The notes under the pieces: generated by a model
Database searches by the model: none
Seen by the model: the letters and a program-made list of their open reading frames with translations, nothing else
Told to the model about the DNA's origin: nothing
Translations under genes and position numbers: made by a program
Shown here: one piece after another, positions 12,001 to 23,200 of the stretch
Position numbering within the stretch: position 1 is the stretch's first letter
Layout: every line of letters starts with the position of its first letter
DNA from: Membranipora membranacea
Taxonomy: Eukaryota > Bryozoa > Gymnolaemata > Cheilostomatida > Membraniporidae
Length of the DNA: 60,000 bases
Direction: 5' to 3'
Assembly: GCA_914767715.1 (NCBI GenBank)
Contig: OU612073.1
Span: 12,092,001 to 12,152,000, forward strand

Positions 12001-15000
12001 CAACTCCTTTTTTTTAATTTTCAAATTTTAGTAATCAGCACAGCAACACATTTCAGTCAGACACCTGTAATTACCCAGACAGATAACTTCACCATGATGA
12101 TGGATGCGTTCCTGGTCGATAAGTCTACAAACACTCCACATCAGATTCCACAGGAAGTACTCGATCAGTTCCAGTACCCATCTCCGACTGCTGAATATCT
12201 TAACAGGTAGGGCACAACATCGGTTTTATACAAAGGTGTTTAGCTGTCACTCCTAAAATACAGGGCACTTAATTCTGCTCTTAAAATCTTTGGTTTTTCC
12301 CGCAATTTTACCTCCAGTGTTTGGTGTTGTCAGAGGAATCGAACATCTGTATAATTTTCTTCTTAAATCATTGCTAGACATTTTTATCAAGATTGTATAT
12401 CGCCTTGTTGTACTGCGTGGTTGACATCATTAGGGCTCTATCTAGTTTACTACCACGCATCAGAGAATCTCAACTGTAAGACATTTCTTTCATGTTTCTC
12501 AGTTTCATCTTTACAAAAAAAGACTTAAAAGTAGAATATAAATGTAGGTGATATTCTAGAATTAACATAATCAGCTTGTGGTTAGCCTCTTTCTCTGCTA
12601 TTTGAGCTTCTGTTTTCTAATTTATATCCTAGGTCATCTATTTCTGTATTCTCTTGTGATAGGTAGTAGAATTCAATTCACAGTGTCTAAAACGAAGCAG
12701 AAAGACTAGAAAATTACTCATGGTATTTACCTTTTTCATTTGCGCGGCCCAAACCCAAGTACCTAATAATGCTTGTTGTACAAAAAACGTTAAATATTGT
12801 GAAAAATGACAGGTATAAATGTTTCAGGGCCCCTTCATGGTGTAGCACCGACTCTGATGTGTCATCAAGTCTTTTAGTAGTGCAGGTAACAATGAAAGAT
12901 CATTGACAATGAGTATTCACTCTAGATATCAATGCACCAATCCATCCGAGCACCCAACTCCACGTAAACCAGTCCAACTTCCTGTTGCACAACCCCGATG
13001 CTGGTCTATACCATAGTAAAAACACCATACGAAAACTACCTCTAACACAATGGTTCTTCTTCATTTCAGTTATCTCAGCATGCAGATTTTCTTGTTTAGC
13101 TCTAACCAGGTTATCTAACCACAGTTTTCAGCAAAGTGCAAACAACAAGTATATGAAGAAGTTTGAAGACTTGAAGTTCGTTTATTGCCATTTCTCAATG
13201 AAACATTTAGAACTTCGATTTTGACAGAAAATGTTTTTTCGCGATCCGTAGCCTGTATAGAATAGTATGCACAACAGCGTTCACACTCACTACAATAAAA
13301 ACAATTTCAGAATGAGTATAATATCTAGTGTTTTACTGTGTTAGATTGGATGTTGATACAGTTGAATGTTATGTAATTTTGTAGGGTACGATAATGATAG
13401 TACTAGAATAATTTTTGAGGTGATAGATGGTAGATGTTAAACTGTACTAACATTTAATGTTGTGCTGCGTTCTTTAATTTCTTCAAATCCTTGCTCCTTT
13501 GTGAAATTCTAATAAGTAGACGTGTCTTCCTTCTCAGATGTTACACAACTGTCATTAATAAAGCGCTCTTACTTTCTGAGGAAGTTGTAGCAGGTTGTTC
13601 AGCATAGTGATAGCTCTTATTTTCTTGGTGATTCCATTGTAATGATTTTCAGAGAATATTAAAAGAGGGCTGCCATTGCGTTAACTAACTTATTTGTTTT
13701 GTTACCCACTATGAGAAATAGATATTGGCAATTTTTTAGGACTACGCAGACAGACCTAGTCTATGATTTGGCTGTACCTACTGTGGGTGTTCTGAGTGAT
13801 AGCCCTAGATTGAGCATGACCGGAACTAACCAAGCTTCTTCTATTCACCACAACACAAGTCTTTCTACGCAAACAGAAACCGAGCATCAAGGTGACTGAC
13901 TGCCGCTAACATCTCCTCGTCTTTGGGTTACCCTCAGTACTGTGTTGGCTCTGATTGGTTGGTTGGTTCTCCCCACCAACCAATCAGAGCCAACTCATTG
14001 GCTACCTCAATACTCATCCATGTGGCCATTCTACACTGCACCTGTTCAGAATTGGTTTTTGATTTTCCCCTATGAGGTTTACCCTGTGCTAATATAGATC
14101 AAGTTTGATCCATTTTGCCAGCGTTAGAGTTGCCCCCTTATACTGAGACCCGTGTGTCAATTGAGGGGGCAACTCCGACGCTGGCAAAATGGATCAGACT
14201 TGATCAAGTGCTAATGTAAAGTTATGTGCATGTTGTTAATAAAGTTTTAAGTTAATCATTATGCAGTAAGCGTCTTTTCATCGTTATCTTCCCTTACTTT
14301 TGGTTACTCCTCATTTCTCTTTTGAGTTTATTATTTAATTTCAGATCTGCTAACATTTGTCTTTTTTTAATCCAAATTTCAATTGAGTTATCCACCTTCC
14401 GAAGTCATAAATTTGATGAGTTTTTCTCAAATATTTCTTGACCCCTTTTATGAAAGCAGAGTCAGCGACCAGTTCTGCACAGCCCCAGCCCGGTACGACA
14501 ACCGAGAGCCCAGCAGACAGCAATCCTAACACAACTAAACAGAGGCTACACCGTGTATCATCAAAATCAGTCACAGCAAAACCAGTAACCTGGGATAAAT
14601 CTACCAGTACAGCTACCCTCACTACCCTGCTACACACTGAGAGACTGCAGCAATCAGAAACTAAGATGGATAGTAAAATAACCGAGTGTATCACCAAACT
14701 GCGACAGGTGAGGGATTTTTTTATCACATGTAATGTTAGCTTTCCTTGATATTATAGAATATAATTATTACTATCCTAATGAGTAATGAGTAATGAGTTA
14801 AGTTTAGCTAGTTTGGGGGTGACTTATTGTTAGCTAACAACAGTTTTTCGCTAGCTGAGGCAGCAATTTACATGAAGTAATTAGTTGAGTGAAATAATTT
14901 AGCTAGCCTTATACAGTATGTTACAATTTCAAGACTGTGCGTAATGGCAAACCTTAACTATTGTGTATAGTCAACTCTTCTAGGGATTTATATTTTTTGA

Positions 15001-18000
15001 TGAGGCCAGTTTAAAAAAATGGAAAGCTAAAAATAAAAGCCTTGTTTTCTAAGGCTGTTTAATGTTACCTGATATGTTATTTATGGTTTGAGGTGACAAA
15101 GAAATTGCAGAAGAGCTCCACAGATATCACAAAGATATCAAACTCAACCTGTTCAAGTCCTACAACTGAACACAGTAAGATATTTGTAATTATACACATT
15201 GTCTCACAAGTCTGATTGTGTTAATGTAGAAAACTTGAAGCGAAAAAGCTGGTTGCTATTTTTAGCGAATTTTCAAGAATAGCTAGTTGCATATGAGTGA
15301 AATATTACTTCTGTGCACATGATGAGACATTTATGTTAGTACATGTATTCAGCTGCTAGAGTGACTGTGTGCTTGCCAGGTCATATGTTGTCCGTAAATT
15401 AAAACACAGTCAGTCCTTAATGGTGTTCAAAATGGCGGTTGCGGCAATTTCCCTCTTAGTGACCGCTTGCGGCTGCCTTCCCAAATTACCGTTAAAACCA
15501 CACGAGCATGAAGAGAAATTCTGGCTTCTGTCAAACTAGGTATCTTGGATGCACATGCTTGATCACCACTTCCATCATTGTTATGTGTATTTGATCCAGG
15601 TGGATTTGAGACACCACTCTCACAGTTCTCAGCAGAAACTACAGATGATACAGAACTACACGAGGCATGCTCAAGTATCTTATCTCTACCTGTTGGTTAT
15701 ATCACTGGGACTAGCCAAGATTCTACCAGAAGAATGAGTGTACCTGACCACAGCTCCTCCCATAGTGAGCAAGGTAGCAACATAAACATAAATAATATTT
15801 ATCAAATGTATTAAAATATACCGCGATGGGTTTCTTGATAATAGCCTGTGGGATAGAAATCATTCTAGTGACATGTCATAATTCTCTGATTGCATAACCC
15901 ACATCAAATGCTGAAGTAGTTGCAAATATTTTCACAACAGGAAAGACTGAATTCGTAATTAACAAAATGGCCAACCAAAAAATCCAAACAAATTTCTCTG
16001 CCATTTGGTAAAGTCACTGGTCTTTCCCTATAACCCTCTGACCATTCACTTAAGACAACTATACTTTTTATGGCCATATGATCATTATGCAAATTTGCAG
16101 ATGGAAATAAATATCCAAATTTGCAAGTGAAAGTAGTTTTGGCTTGCTAGACCCTGTCAACAGGGAGTTTGGGACCCAAACTCCCTGGTGTAAATAACTG
16201 AATGACAGAATTATCTCATCATAAATAATGGATGCACAATTCCATATGACATCAATAAACAATTCTAAAATGAGGCTATACGATAGAGTTGTCAAATAGG
16301 ACTTTTTGAACCCTTTGAACTAATTGAGACATACCACTCGAGCCACTTGCCTGACTTTTATAGGGGCAGTAGGTGGGGTGTCTACTCCGCTATCACCACG
16401 CCAAGGACTGAGTCAGACCAGCAGCCCGTCGACACCTCACAACTGGGATCTTAAGTCACTTGTACATGAGGAAGATCGTGTCAGGCAGAAAATGGTCAAC
16501 TCTACACCTCAACAATCAAGGTATGATTGGATTATAGAGATACTGAAAAGAAAGTTTTTCATTCAGGCATTTGGGTAACGTTAGAGAAACTGGGTATATA
16601 TATATACGCTATGGCATGTTATTAATAGCTCCTTTTAATTTCAAATTTAAAGAAGTCAACTGACGAGGAATATATGTCAGACTCATACTATAGTTCATGT
16701 TGGACAAGCACTTGTAATAAACACCTCTCATTCAAAGATTGCATGTCAATAAAGTCAATGTGTTTGATGATAAAAAGTCGACAAGAAAGATAAATAATTT
16801 TGCAGGCAGACAGTAGGCGGTAATTCCTCGCCATCAGAGACGCAGAGACTTTACAGAGCTGTCAGGCGCTCAGCACCGAGGAGCAACAGTAGCTCTCGTT
16901 ACAGCTCCAGATATAACTCTACTGAGAGTCTCAGCCAACTAGACCAGGACAACTCCCAGCCTACTCAACAGGTAATGACATCTTCTAATCATGTGATGTT
17001 TATTTTTTATTCCCACACCGCTTATTCTCACTAATTCAGCATGCAAGGACAAAATAAGTTCTGACTATAATTCAGTGATATTGTGTCCCTATTATTTTTG
17101 AATCAAAGGAGTGTTGTGATTATGTAAATCTGCAGAAAGCAGTGATTTACATTGATCCTAAATTTGACGAATTTTGCATAACATTTCTACCTAATTAACA
17201 TTATGTGTGCCTTGCTTGAACGAAAATGAGATCAGCTTTCGGTTAAAAGCTCTTTCTACTTTTCCTCAGGATCTTTCCTCAAGCCGCATACTATCCCCTG
17301 CTTCTAGTGGTAGACCCCGGCTACAGAAAACTAAATCAGATGCTTCCCCTGTGCGCCAAGCTAGAGTTTCTGGTTCTCCTGCTGCTAGAACAGAGAAGAA
17401 ATCAGTGTCTAAAGCTCGATCAAAACATCTAGACTCGGCTGCTCTATTAGGTAACCTATTCCAAAATATTAAAAGGACATATGTACATTCATCACTAAAT
17501 ATACTATTACAAACCATAGACTTAATAATAAGTCTATGATTACAAACATATCTATGATCGGCAGATCATAAACTGTTTCATTTAGCCCGGAATTCTTCAG
17601 GAAGATTTCTGTGTGTCGACCAAGACCAATGAGGTGTTAACTTTGAGACCATTGGGCGTGCCCTGATTTTTCTCCTATTCACCCCTTAACTAATCCAAAC
17701 CTATCAGTTCTCGTGACGATCTTTAGTACATACTTTCATCAATTTGGAGAATTGGTAACAGATAATGTCAATTCCTACATAAGGTGCGGGTATAACAAGA
17801 TTGTTTCCTCTGGTGGTGATGAGATATTGCAGAATTGAGCATTGTGGGGCTTGGTTAGCCGTATTTTGCAATATCCCTCTACCACCGGAGGTAACAAACT
17901 TGTTATAGTATTTTACATTTGAATGGGTGTCTAGTTAACTGTCTATAACCCAACCAGGTAGAGAATAATTATGACTAGCTTTTAACTTTTCCGTTTATGC

Positions 18001-18745
18001 TCTGAAATATTGACTTTAATGAGGTTGAAAATTTGTTTCTTAAACTCGGTCTCCTCAACATGCTAATTATTACATAATGTAACTAAAATTCACTTTGTCC
18101 TTTGTATTTTCAGCAGGAGTGGAGAAGATTAAATCTCAAACCACTGATGAGCAGTTTCACTCGTTATCTAAATCGATGAGCAGTAAACCTCCCACGCAGA
18201 GCAAATCTAGCAAACCCATATCTACCGCATTATCACCACAGAAATCCTCCCTCAAACCTCAAGCGCACTCATCAGTCCACCTCCCCAAACAGCTAGTCAG
18301 TTCAGTGGTTAGAAAAGTACAATCATTGGGAAGACCAAAAAGCCCAAAACCAAGTTTAACTGACTCAGATGAAAAGCCCACCCGTAAAGCTGTTAAATCT
18401 AGTGCTAGCAGCAGCAGACCACAGGCTTTGGAGCTTAAGACTAAGAACAGTGAGTCAACAAAATTGAAAGCAAAAGCTTCACGATCACCTCAGAAGGTAC
18501 CAACTCAGCGTGAGTCTCGTGGAATGACAGCTGGTAAACGAGGAACAAAGGCTAGCAGCGCATCTTCGTCAACCATTGACTCCGCCGCTGGTATGGAGTC
18601 ATCCACAGAGTCGTGTGGTGAGAGATTAGCCAACCATCAGGAGAAGGACAGATCATTGGGAAGGAATTATAGCTCTACTACGAGCGCTGAATCCAAGACT
18701 AGTGTTAGCAAACGTCTCCTATCGAAGCCAAAGAGTAAAACTTAG
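3091..18745 (+). CDS. TRIM-like RING / B-box / coiled-coil protein with long TQT-motif tail (18 exons)
   Basis: Exons: 3091-3232, 4225-4425, 5962-6127, 7157-7406, 8301-8416, 8734-8888, 9362-9514, 9781-9887, 10335-11751, 12032-12206, 13740-13891, 14460-14707, 15093-15174, 15600-15773, 16364-16520, 16806-16971, 17270-17450 and 18114-18745 (TAG). All phases match, giving about 1,557 aa. Residues 19-68 form a C3HC4 RING (C19, C22, C34, H36, C39, C42, C65, C68), as in E3 ubiquitin ligases. B-box 1 starts at C105/C108 and includes C124, C127, C132, C135, H139 and H148. B-box 2 has C161, H164, C173, C176, C181, C184, H189 and H192. A charged coiled coil follows to about residue 330. The remaining 1,200 residues are low-complexity Ser/Thr/Gln-rich sequence with six TQT motifs (about 627, 655, 751, 917, 963, 1004), then a basic Ser/Lys/Arg tail. 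No PRY-SPRY, NHL, filamin or FN3 domain is visible, and the length is 2-3 times that of a usual TRIM. Ubiquitin ligase activity is inferred from the family. The exon 13 start could instead be 15111. Confidence 0.85.
4990..5275 (+). repeat. Tandem duplication, two copies of about 143 bp
   Basis: Copy 1 (4990-5133) and copy 2 (5134-5275) both begin TCATAAGTCTGGC and both end with a CACCTGCATCTCTGAT-like block followed by GAACCG. The middles have diverged. The duplication lies in intron 2 of the TRIM-like gene. Confidence 0.7.
8925..9010. repeat. Degenerate relative of the 14097-14205 inverted-repeat element
   Basis: Intron sequence containing TTGAGGGGAGTAACTCTAA and GGATCAAACTTGA, which match blocks of the element at 14097-14205 in the same order with several changes. 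It looks like an older copy. It begins inside the open stretch following the exon that ends at 8888. Confidence 0.45.
10335..11751 (+). other. Giant exon 9 of the TRIM-like gene: disordered Ser/Thr/Gln region
   Basis: This single 1,417-bp exon encodes residues 431-902, whereas neighbouring exons are 80-250 bp. The peptide is poor in hydrophobic residues and rich in S, T, Q, D and N. It holds three TQT motifs (NTQTF, ETQTS, ATQTQ), many related S/T-x-T triplets (STNT, ATNT, SMNT, INTD), and three SQYE tetrapeptides (residues 489, 501, 517). A pair of VRP-containing segments, GISVRP and GLYVRP, begins two longer sub-repeats. The degenerate repetition suggests growth by internal duplication of a short linear motif. 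Confidence 0.7.
12828..12885 (+). CDS. Possible cassette exon of the TRIM-like gene
   Basis: A 58-bp open segment between TTTCAG and GTAACA encodes APSWCSTDSDVSSSLLVVQ after the shared codon. It enters in the phase left by the exon ending at 12206, but leaves in phase 0. Exon 11 could then only be joined by using the alternative acceptor at 13747-13749, which restores the frame at ACA GAC. The two forms would differ by inclusion of this Ser-rich peptide and loss of one TQT motif. Transcript data are needed to choose. Confidence 0.35.
13945..13993. repeat. Perfect palindrome, 19-bp arms, 11-bp loop
   Basis: The arms 13945-13963 (TTGGCTCTGATTGGTTGGT) and 13975-13993 are exact reverse complements. 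The sequence lies in an intron of the TRIM-like gene and would form a strong DNA or RNA hairpin. The arms contain the CCAAT/ATTGG core, probably by chance. Confidence 0.8.
14097..14205. mobile_element. MITE-like foldback element with about 42-bp arms
   Basis: The left arm (14097-14138) and right arm (14164-14205) are reverse complements with few mismatches. They share GATCAA, a CCATTTTGCCAGCGT-like block and the GTTGCCCCCT / AGGGGGCAAC block. There is no coding capacity. A related degenerate copy lies at 8925-9010. This is the structure of a non-autonomous DNA transposon or foldback element. Confidence 0.7.
14785..14960. repeat. Dispersed repeat, copy 1 of a TTTAGCTAG family
   Basis: Contains TTTAGCTAGTTTGG, then TTGTTAGCTA, then a TTCAAG...TGCGTAATGGC block. 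The same ordered blocks occur at 37555-37690 in an SHP2 intron. Both copies are intronic and non-coding. Confidence 0.5.
17791..17907. mobile_element. MITE-like inverted-repeat element
   Basis: TATAACAAGATTGTTTCCTC at the left end and GAGGTAACAAACTTGTTATA at the right end are near-perfect reverse complements. The inner blocks ATATTGCAGAAT and TTTTGCAATAT continue the pairing. The element is about 117 bp, non-coding, and sits in the last intron of the TRIM-like gene. Confidence 0.65.
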
Positions 18746-19228
18746 TAAACTCTTTACGTCGCCATTTTCATTTATACATCTTTGCATAACAGCGTTCACC
18801 AAAACTTACTACCATCCATTGGGTAATATAACCTGTTAAGACTTTCTATTTTTCTCATTAACTGAACCAGCGCAGAAATAATATACGATACACATTTTTA
18901 GCTGATACCAAATTTTGTGCTGCAAATTACTGTAACACACTTTTCATCCCAGTAGAACAAGAACATGGTTTAATAAGAGTAAATTGTATTTCTTTATAAT
19001 GTCCAAGATATCTTCAGCAAAACATGAGTATACTTAACCGTTGGCTTATAAAGTGAAAATGAGTAGATGCAGTGAGAACATTATCTTTTACTGTCAAGGA
19101 TGTGAAAAGACAAAAATGATAAGAAGTTATTTGAAAAAAATATTTTTAAATAGTAAAATCAAAACTATTTTACGCAAAACACTTACACTTATCATATACA
19201 GTGCACTGGATCAAAACAGTGAAATATT
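18746..19228. other. 3' flank of the TRIM-like gene
   Basis: Probable 3' untranslated region and spacer after the TAG at 18743-18745. No canonical AATAAA is seen in the first 500 bp, only AATAAG- and AATAAT-like hexamers near 18875 and 18971. Nothing else was recognised. Confidence 0.4.
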
Positions 19229-19374
19229 AGTTTAAGCGCTCAAACTGTTTCAGAATAGCTGTTGGTGCATTCAATTATTATCTACTTTCCCCGCTGAAGA
19301 AAGGAAAGAGAAAATTGGTTGATAATAAAAATACTACAACCAGCTATCCCCGGCATAGTTTGAGGGCTTAAACT
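19229..19374. mobile_element. MITE family A, copy 1
   Basis: The terminal inverted repeat AGTTTAAGCGCTCAAACT is answered by AGTTTGAGGGCTTAAACT at the right end, with GAATAGCTG / CAGCTATCC pairing inside it. A second copy lies at 43690-43829 with the same TIR, the same inner TAGCTGGT block and a central hairpin. The element is about 145 bp, with no coding capacity. Confidence 0.75.
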
Positions 19375-19914
19375 TGGAAATAAGAACACCACTGCAAATT
19401 AGTTTGTACAAAAATATATGGAATATATGATATATATGTGATATACATTCTGTTGTCAAAACAATGTCTAAATTGTTTTTTAGGTGACATTTAGACGATT
19501 TGTTTTTGGATTGGCTTCAAAAGCCATAATAGGTGTTACACGGTTGGGGTTGGGTAGCTGTTTATTAATCATTGGTACACCCACAGCAATGGAGAATCTA
19601 TCATACCTCGGGAGTGTCCTGTCCTTTTGTTCTCCTAAAAAACATAATAATAGTAGTTTTCATGAGATACCCTTCACGAAAGCATAATACACACATAAAC
19701 ATATACATATTTGTATATATATATATATATAAACATATATCCACAGTTTATCATTGCAAAAAAATATTATCATTGCATATGCCACATGTTCAAGAAAGTG
19801 AGGGATGATAAAGCCACAAAAGAGGAGAAAAGAATTTGCAGTAGCTAGCGCTGTTTATGACAAAACAGAGGGTGGGCTGCCCCTAAAGAGGGACGCAAGT
19901 TGCCCGGAGTCCTC
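19375..19914. other. Intergenic spacer with a TA microsatellite
   Basis: Convergent spacer between the TRIM-like gene (+) and the DUF4239-like gene (-). It contains a TA dinucleotide run at 19714-19730. TTTATT at 19561-19566 reads AATAAA on the minus strand and could serve the DUF4239-like gene, whose stop is about 680 bp away. No coding sequence is recognised. Confidence 0.4.
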
Positions 19915-20075
19915 ATACTGAGAGTGTGATACATCCTAGCAAGCTAGAATGCATCCTAGAGGTGAGGCCATGGTGGACCTCCTAATCGTGAGTGTGCAGC
20001 AAGCTGCCAGAAACTGAAACAGGCACTAATCAGCCATTAGCCATGACACTTTGATCTTAGCCAATAGGCCGTAGC
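19915..20075. repeat. Dispersed repeat family B, copy 1
   Basis: Shares ordered blocks with 50345-50505: GCTAGAATGCATCCTAGA / ACTAGAATGCATTTTAGA, GTGAGGCCAT, GTGTGCAGCAAGCTGCCAGA, a GACACTTTGATCTTAG / GACACTTTAATCTTAG block and CAATAGGC. It is non-coding, and no terminal repeats were identified. Confidence 0.7.
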
Positions 20076-20246
20076 TAGCTAACATTTGCTAACTCTCTTT
20101 GAAAACTCTAGCTTATTTTAACTCCACAGGTTAAATGACAATATAGATGACTATGATGTCAGTTAAAAACTAAGAATAGAAATAGAAGTGTACGTGCATG
20201 TGTGTGTCAGCGTAAGCCTACGTGGGTGTATTTGTGTATGTATATA

Positions 20247-23200
20247 TCACTCACCATCATTGAGCTGTTTCCACATGCGTTTGCCACGTGCCATAACCAC
20301 ATTGAGCAATGACAAGTCAAGCCTGAAGAATCCGCTGAACGGGTTATCAAGGTCAGCGATTACGAAGCAGAGTATTGAGATTGAGAACACTGTGATCATA
20401 CAGATAGACAGTGAGAATACCTGTGAGGCGTGGGTGTCAATTAGAGCCACCCCAAAAAATGAGAAGAAGCCCAACGTCTCCAGAAATGCCCATCTACAAA
20501 AGAACATGAAAACAATCATATTTGCTGTTTACAGTTCTGTGCAGTGACCATGATTTAAATATTTGATCATGGCTTTTGGTTTCTAATGGTTCCAATTAAT
20601 TTACCTATAATTTTACAACATCCAAAACAGGATAGCACAAATCAGCTGTGGTTGGTTTATGTGACAAAAACGTCAATTGAAGCTTTCTATTTGCCGCTCT
20701 CCAATTTTGTTTTTTGAAATAACATCATGGCAATTCTTTTTTTAAATTGTTGTCCCACATGCACACTATTAAATCATATAGTCTTATCTAATCCATGTTG
20801 TGCCAAGTCATACTCATAGTATGACTGTTGCATTGTGGGTCACTTTGTAAGTAATTTTGCATTGTTGGATGCTTAAAAAAGATTGTTGCATCATGGTCTT
20901 TCATCAGTTGACTGATGCATTGTGGGTTGTTATTTGATGTTGTTCCTGGTTATGTTGGAGTACCTACTTGACGGGATGAATTCTGTTAGTAAGTACTGGG
21001 TTATTGTCGGATGTGATACTGTTCAGTTCGATCATATGGTTGAGTATGACAGTTATCATGTTTTGTGTCATGAAGTCGGAGGCTGGATTAGGTTCTGTCG
21101 GTCCAACAGTCTTCAAAATGTCAACAACCTCCCATAAGTGAACTAAAAGAAGATGGTTAAACACAGAATTTAGATTAAAGATGGGCCTATCGAAGAAAAC
21201 GGGATGCCCATATGGCTGAAGTGGGCTGGCACTGTTTGAAAGATGGGAAGGTACTGACTTAAAGTCATATTTTAATATTATCTCAGGTGCAGCTGCGGTC
21301 AAAGAGGAAATGCTCAGTGTATCACATTCCAACCACCACACCAGGATAGGCGCTATCAAAGGTACTATCAACACAGATGTAAAGCGCTATTCCATCAAAC
21401 AGCGCATTTATAAATATATAAATCCAACTTTACATAGGAGTGACGCCAAAAAAAAAAAAGACGCCAAAACAGCCCCTTTCAACTTAGCTTTAACAATTCG
21501 TTGCTGGTAAAACATGAAACTGCCCCTGATAACTGTATAGTGAGCTTTCTGTTAATATCTGATGCCCACTCAAATTACTGTACTACAGACAAGTCAACAC
21601 TACATATTGCCAATCAACGGAGCCCTAGCTCAGACGACGATCAAACGATCGGATGAATCGGGGATGAATTAAAGATTTGTTATAATAGTATTTTACACAA
21701 AAAAATGTTGATAGTATGCATTGAAAAGGCCTGATTATGTCACAATTATAATTATTTAAAAAAACTGGAGGTCACTACTCAATTATTTTACTAAAATATT
21801 CTCTCAAGTGAGGTTGAATGAGGTTCTTCAGTGCAAAGCATTACATAGAGTGGTCTAATATACATTTCAGTAGCTGCTGTTACAAGACATCTATCACCAT
21901 AAGTGGATGCCTGAACTTATTGAAGAATAGTCAATCATAATACTGAGGACTTCATAGGGGCACTTCAATCTTAGTCTTCAGTTTAGGATAGACATAAGGA
22001 AAAACTTTTATCAAGGGCAGGTAGAAATCCTAATAATTTGAATCTAGAGCATCAGATTGTGTATAACCGATAAGGGAATTTGCCTCTTCTTACCAGCAAC
22101 TAATGGAACTACCAGCAACTAATGGAACACATCAAATGTTGAACTTTCAGAAGTAACTTTACTGAACTACTTTACTAAATTGTGATGCCTGTCCTTTTGG
22201 GGTAAGACTCGCAAATTCATATAAATGTTATAATGCCTCTTTACTTCACATGTTTCCATAACAATCCCACTTAAGAATCCCAACATGCTGAGAATTGCAT
22301 CATTTGCTCTAGAGAAACAAATTTGCCCAATCATGACGCATTGGAAGGTTTCTGTTGGTCGATAAAATTTCAATTTTAAATCTAATTGAATCCCAACAAA
22401 TGCCACAAAGTGGCAAAAACAGAATTATTATCTTGCTGCCAATGGTTTATTACACTCATGGCAAAAACCTTGTTTTAATGAGCGAGAACATAAACATCAA
22501 GTGTGGCAGCAATAGAATTAAGTCAGCGTTTGACCTGCTCATTCACTCCCATTGACAATTAAAAATAATTTGACATCAAATTTTGTTTGTCCTTTTTAGT
22601 GTGAGATGCTCTGAATTTTGTGACTTCTTTGTTTAATTATTGCAATTATGCTGTCAATCCTATAAATTACACACAATTCAAGACAAGTCATAAATTTTAA
22701 GGTTCCCTAATGAGTGTCAATAACAAATTGTTGTTTGCTGACTTTACTTCCCTGATGAATAATATTAGTAGTTTTTCATGTGTGGTGTTCTCCATAGCAT
22801 TAAAAAACACTGCCAAGTGCATGTGCACTACAGCGCTGAAAATATGCTGTCAGCTATATTCCTACGCACTGCAGTAATTGAATATCGAGATTTGACTTTT
22901 TGAGCATAGTGATTGTTTATATACAGACAAGCTCCAAGCGTGTCCACTGACCAGAAGATGATCTCATCTACCTATCCCTTTCCGACCCATCGAGTAAGCA
23001 AGTTTGTAGATGACACGTTTTACAATTTTGTGCTCGTGACTTGTGATATTAGAAACAGGCCAATTTCGCCCGATCGGTTTAATCCTACCAGAAAAGAATT
23101 CTGTGCAAGGTATTACAGAAATTCGAAATCAAGGCTGTGAATCTTTTTAATTTTTAAGTTGGCTTTTTTGTGAGTAGTTATTTTGTTTTATGAACTGTTA

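Noticed and set aside
20964-21374. 136-codon minus-strand open frame
   Set aside because: Lies in the unresolved part of the DUF4239-like gene and begins with a hydrophobic APILVWWLE run. Its codon pattern is weak, its acceptor is poor in pyrimidines, and no donor gives the phase needed by the last exon. I could not decide that it is real.
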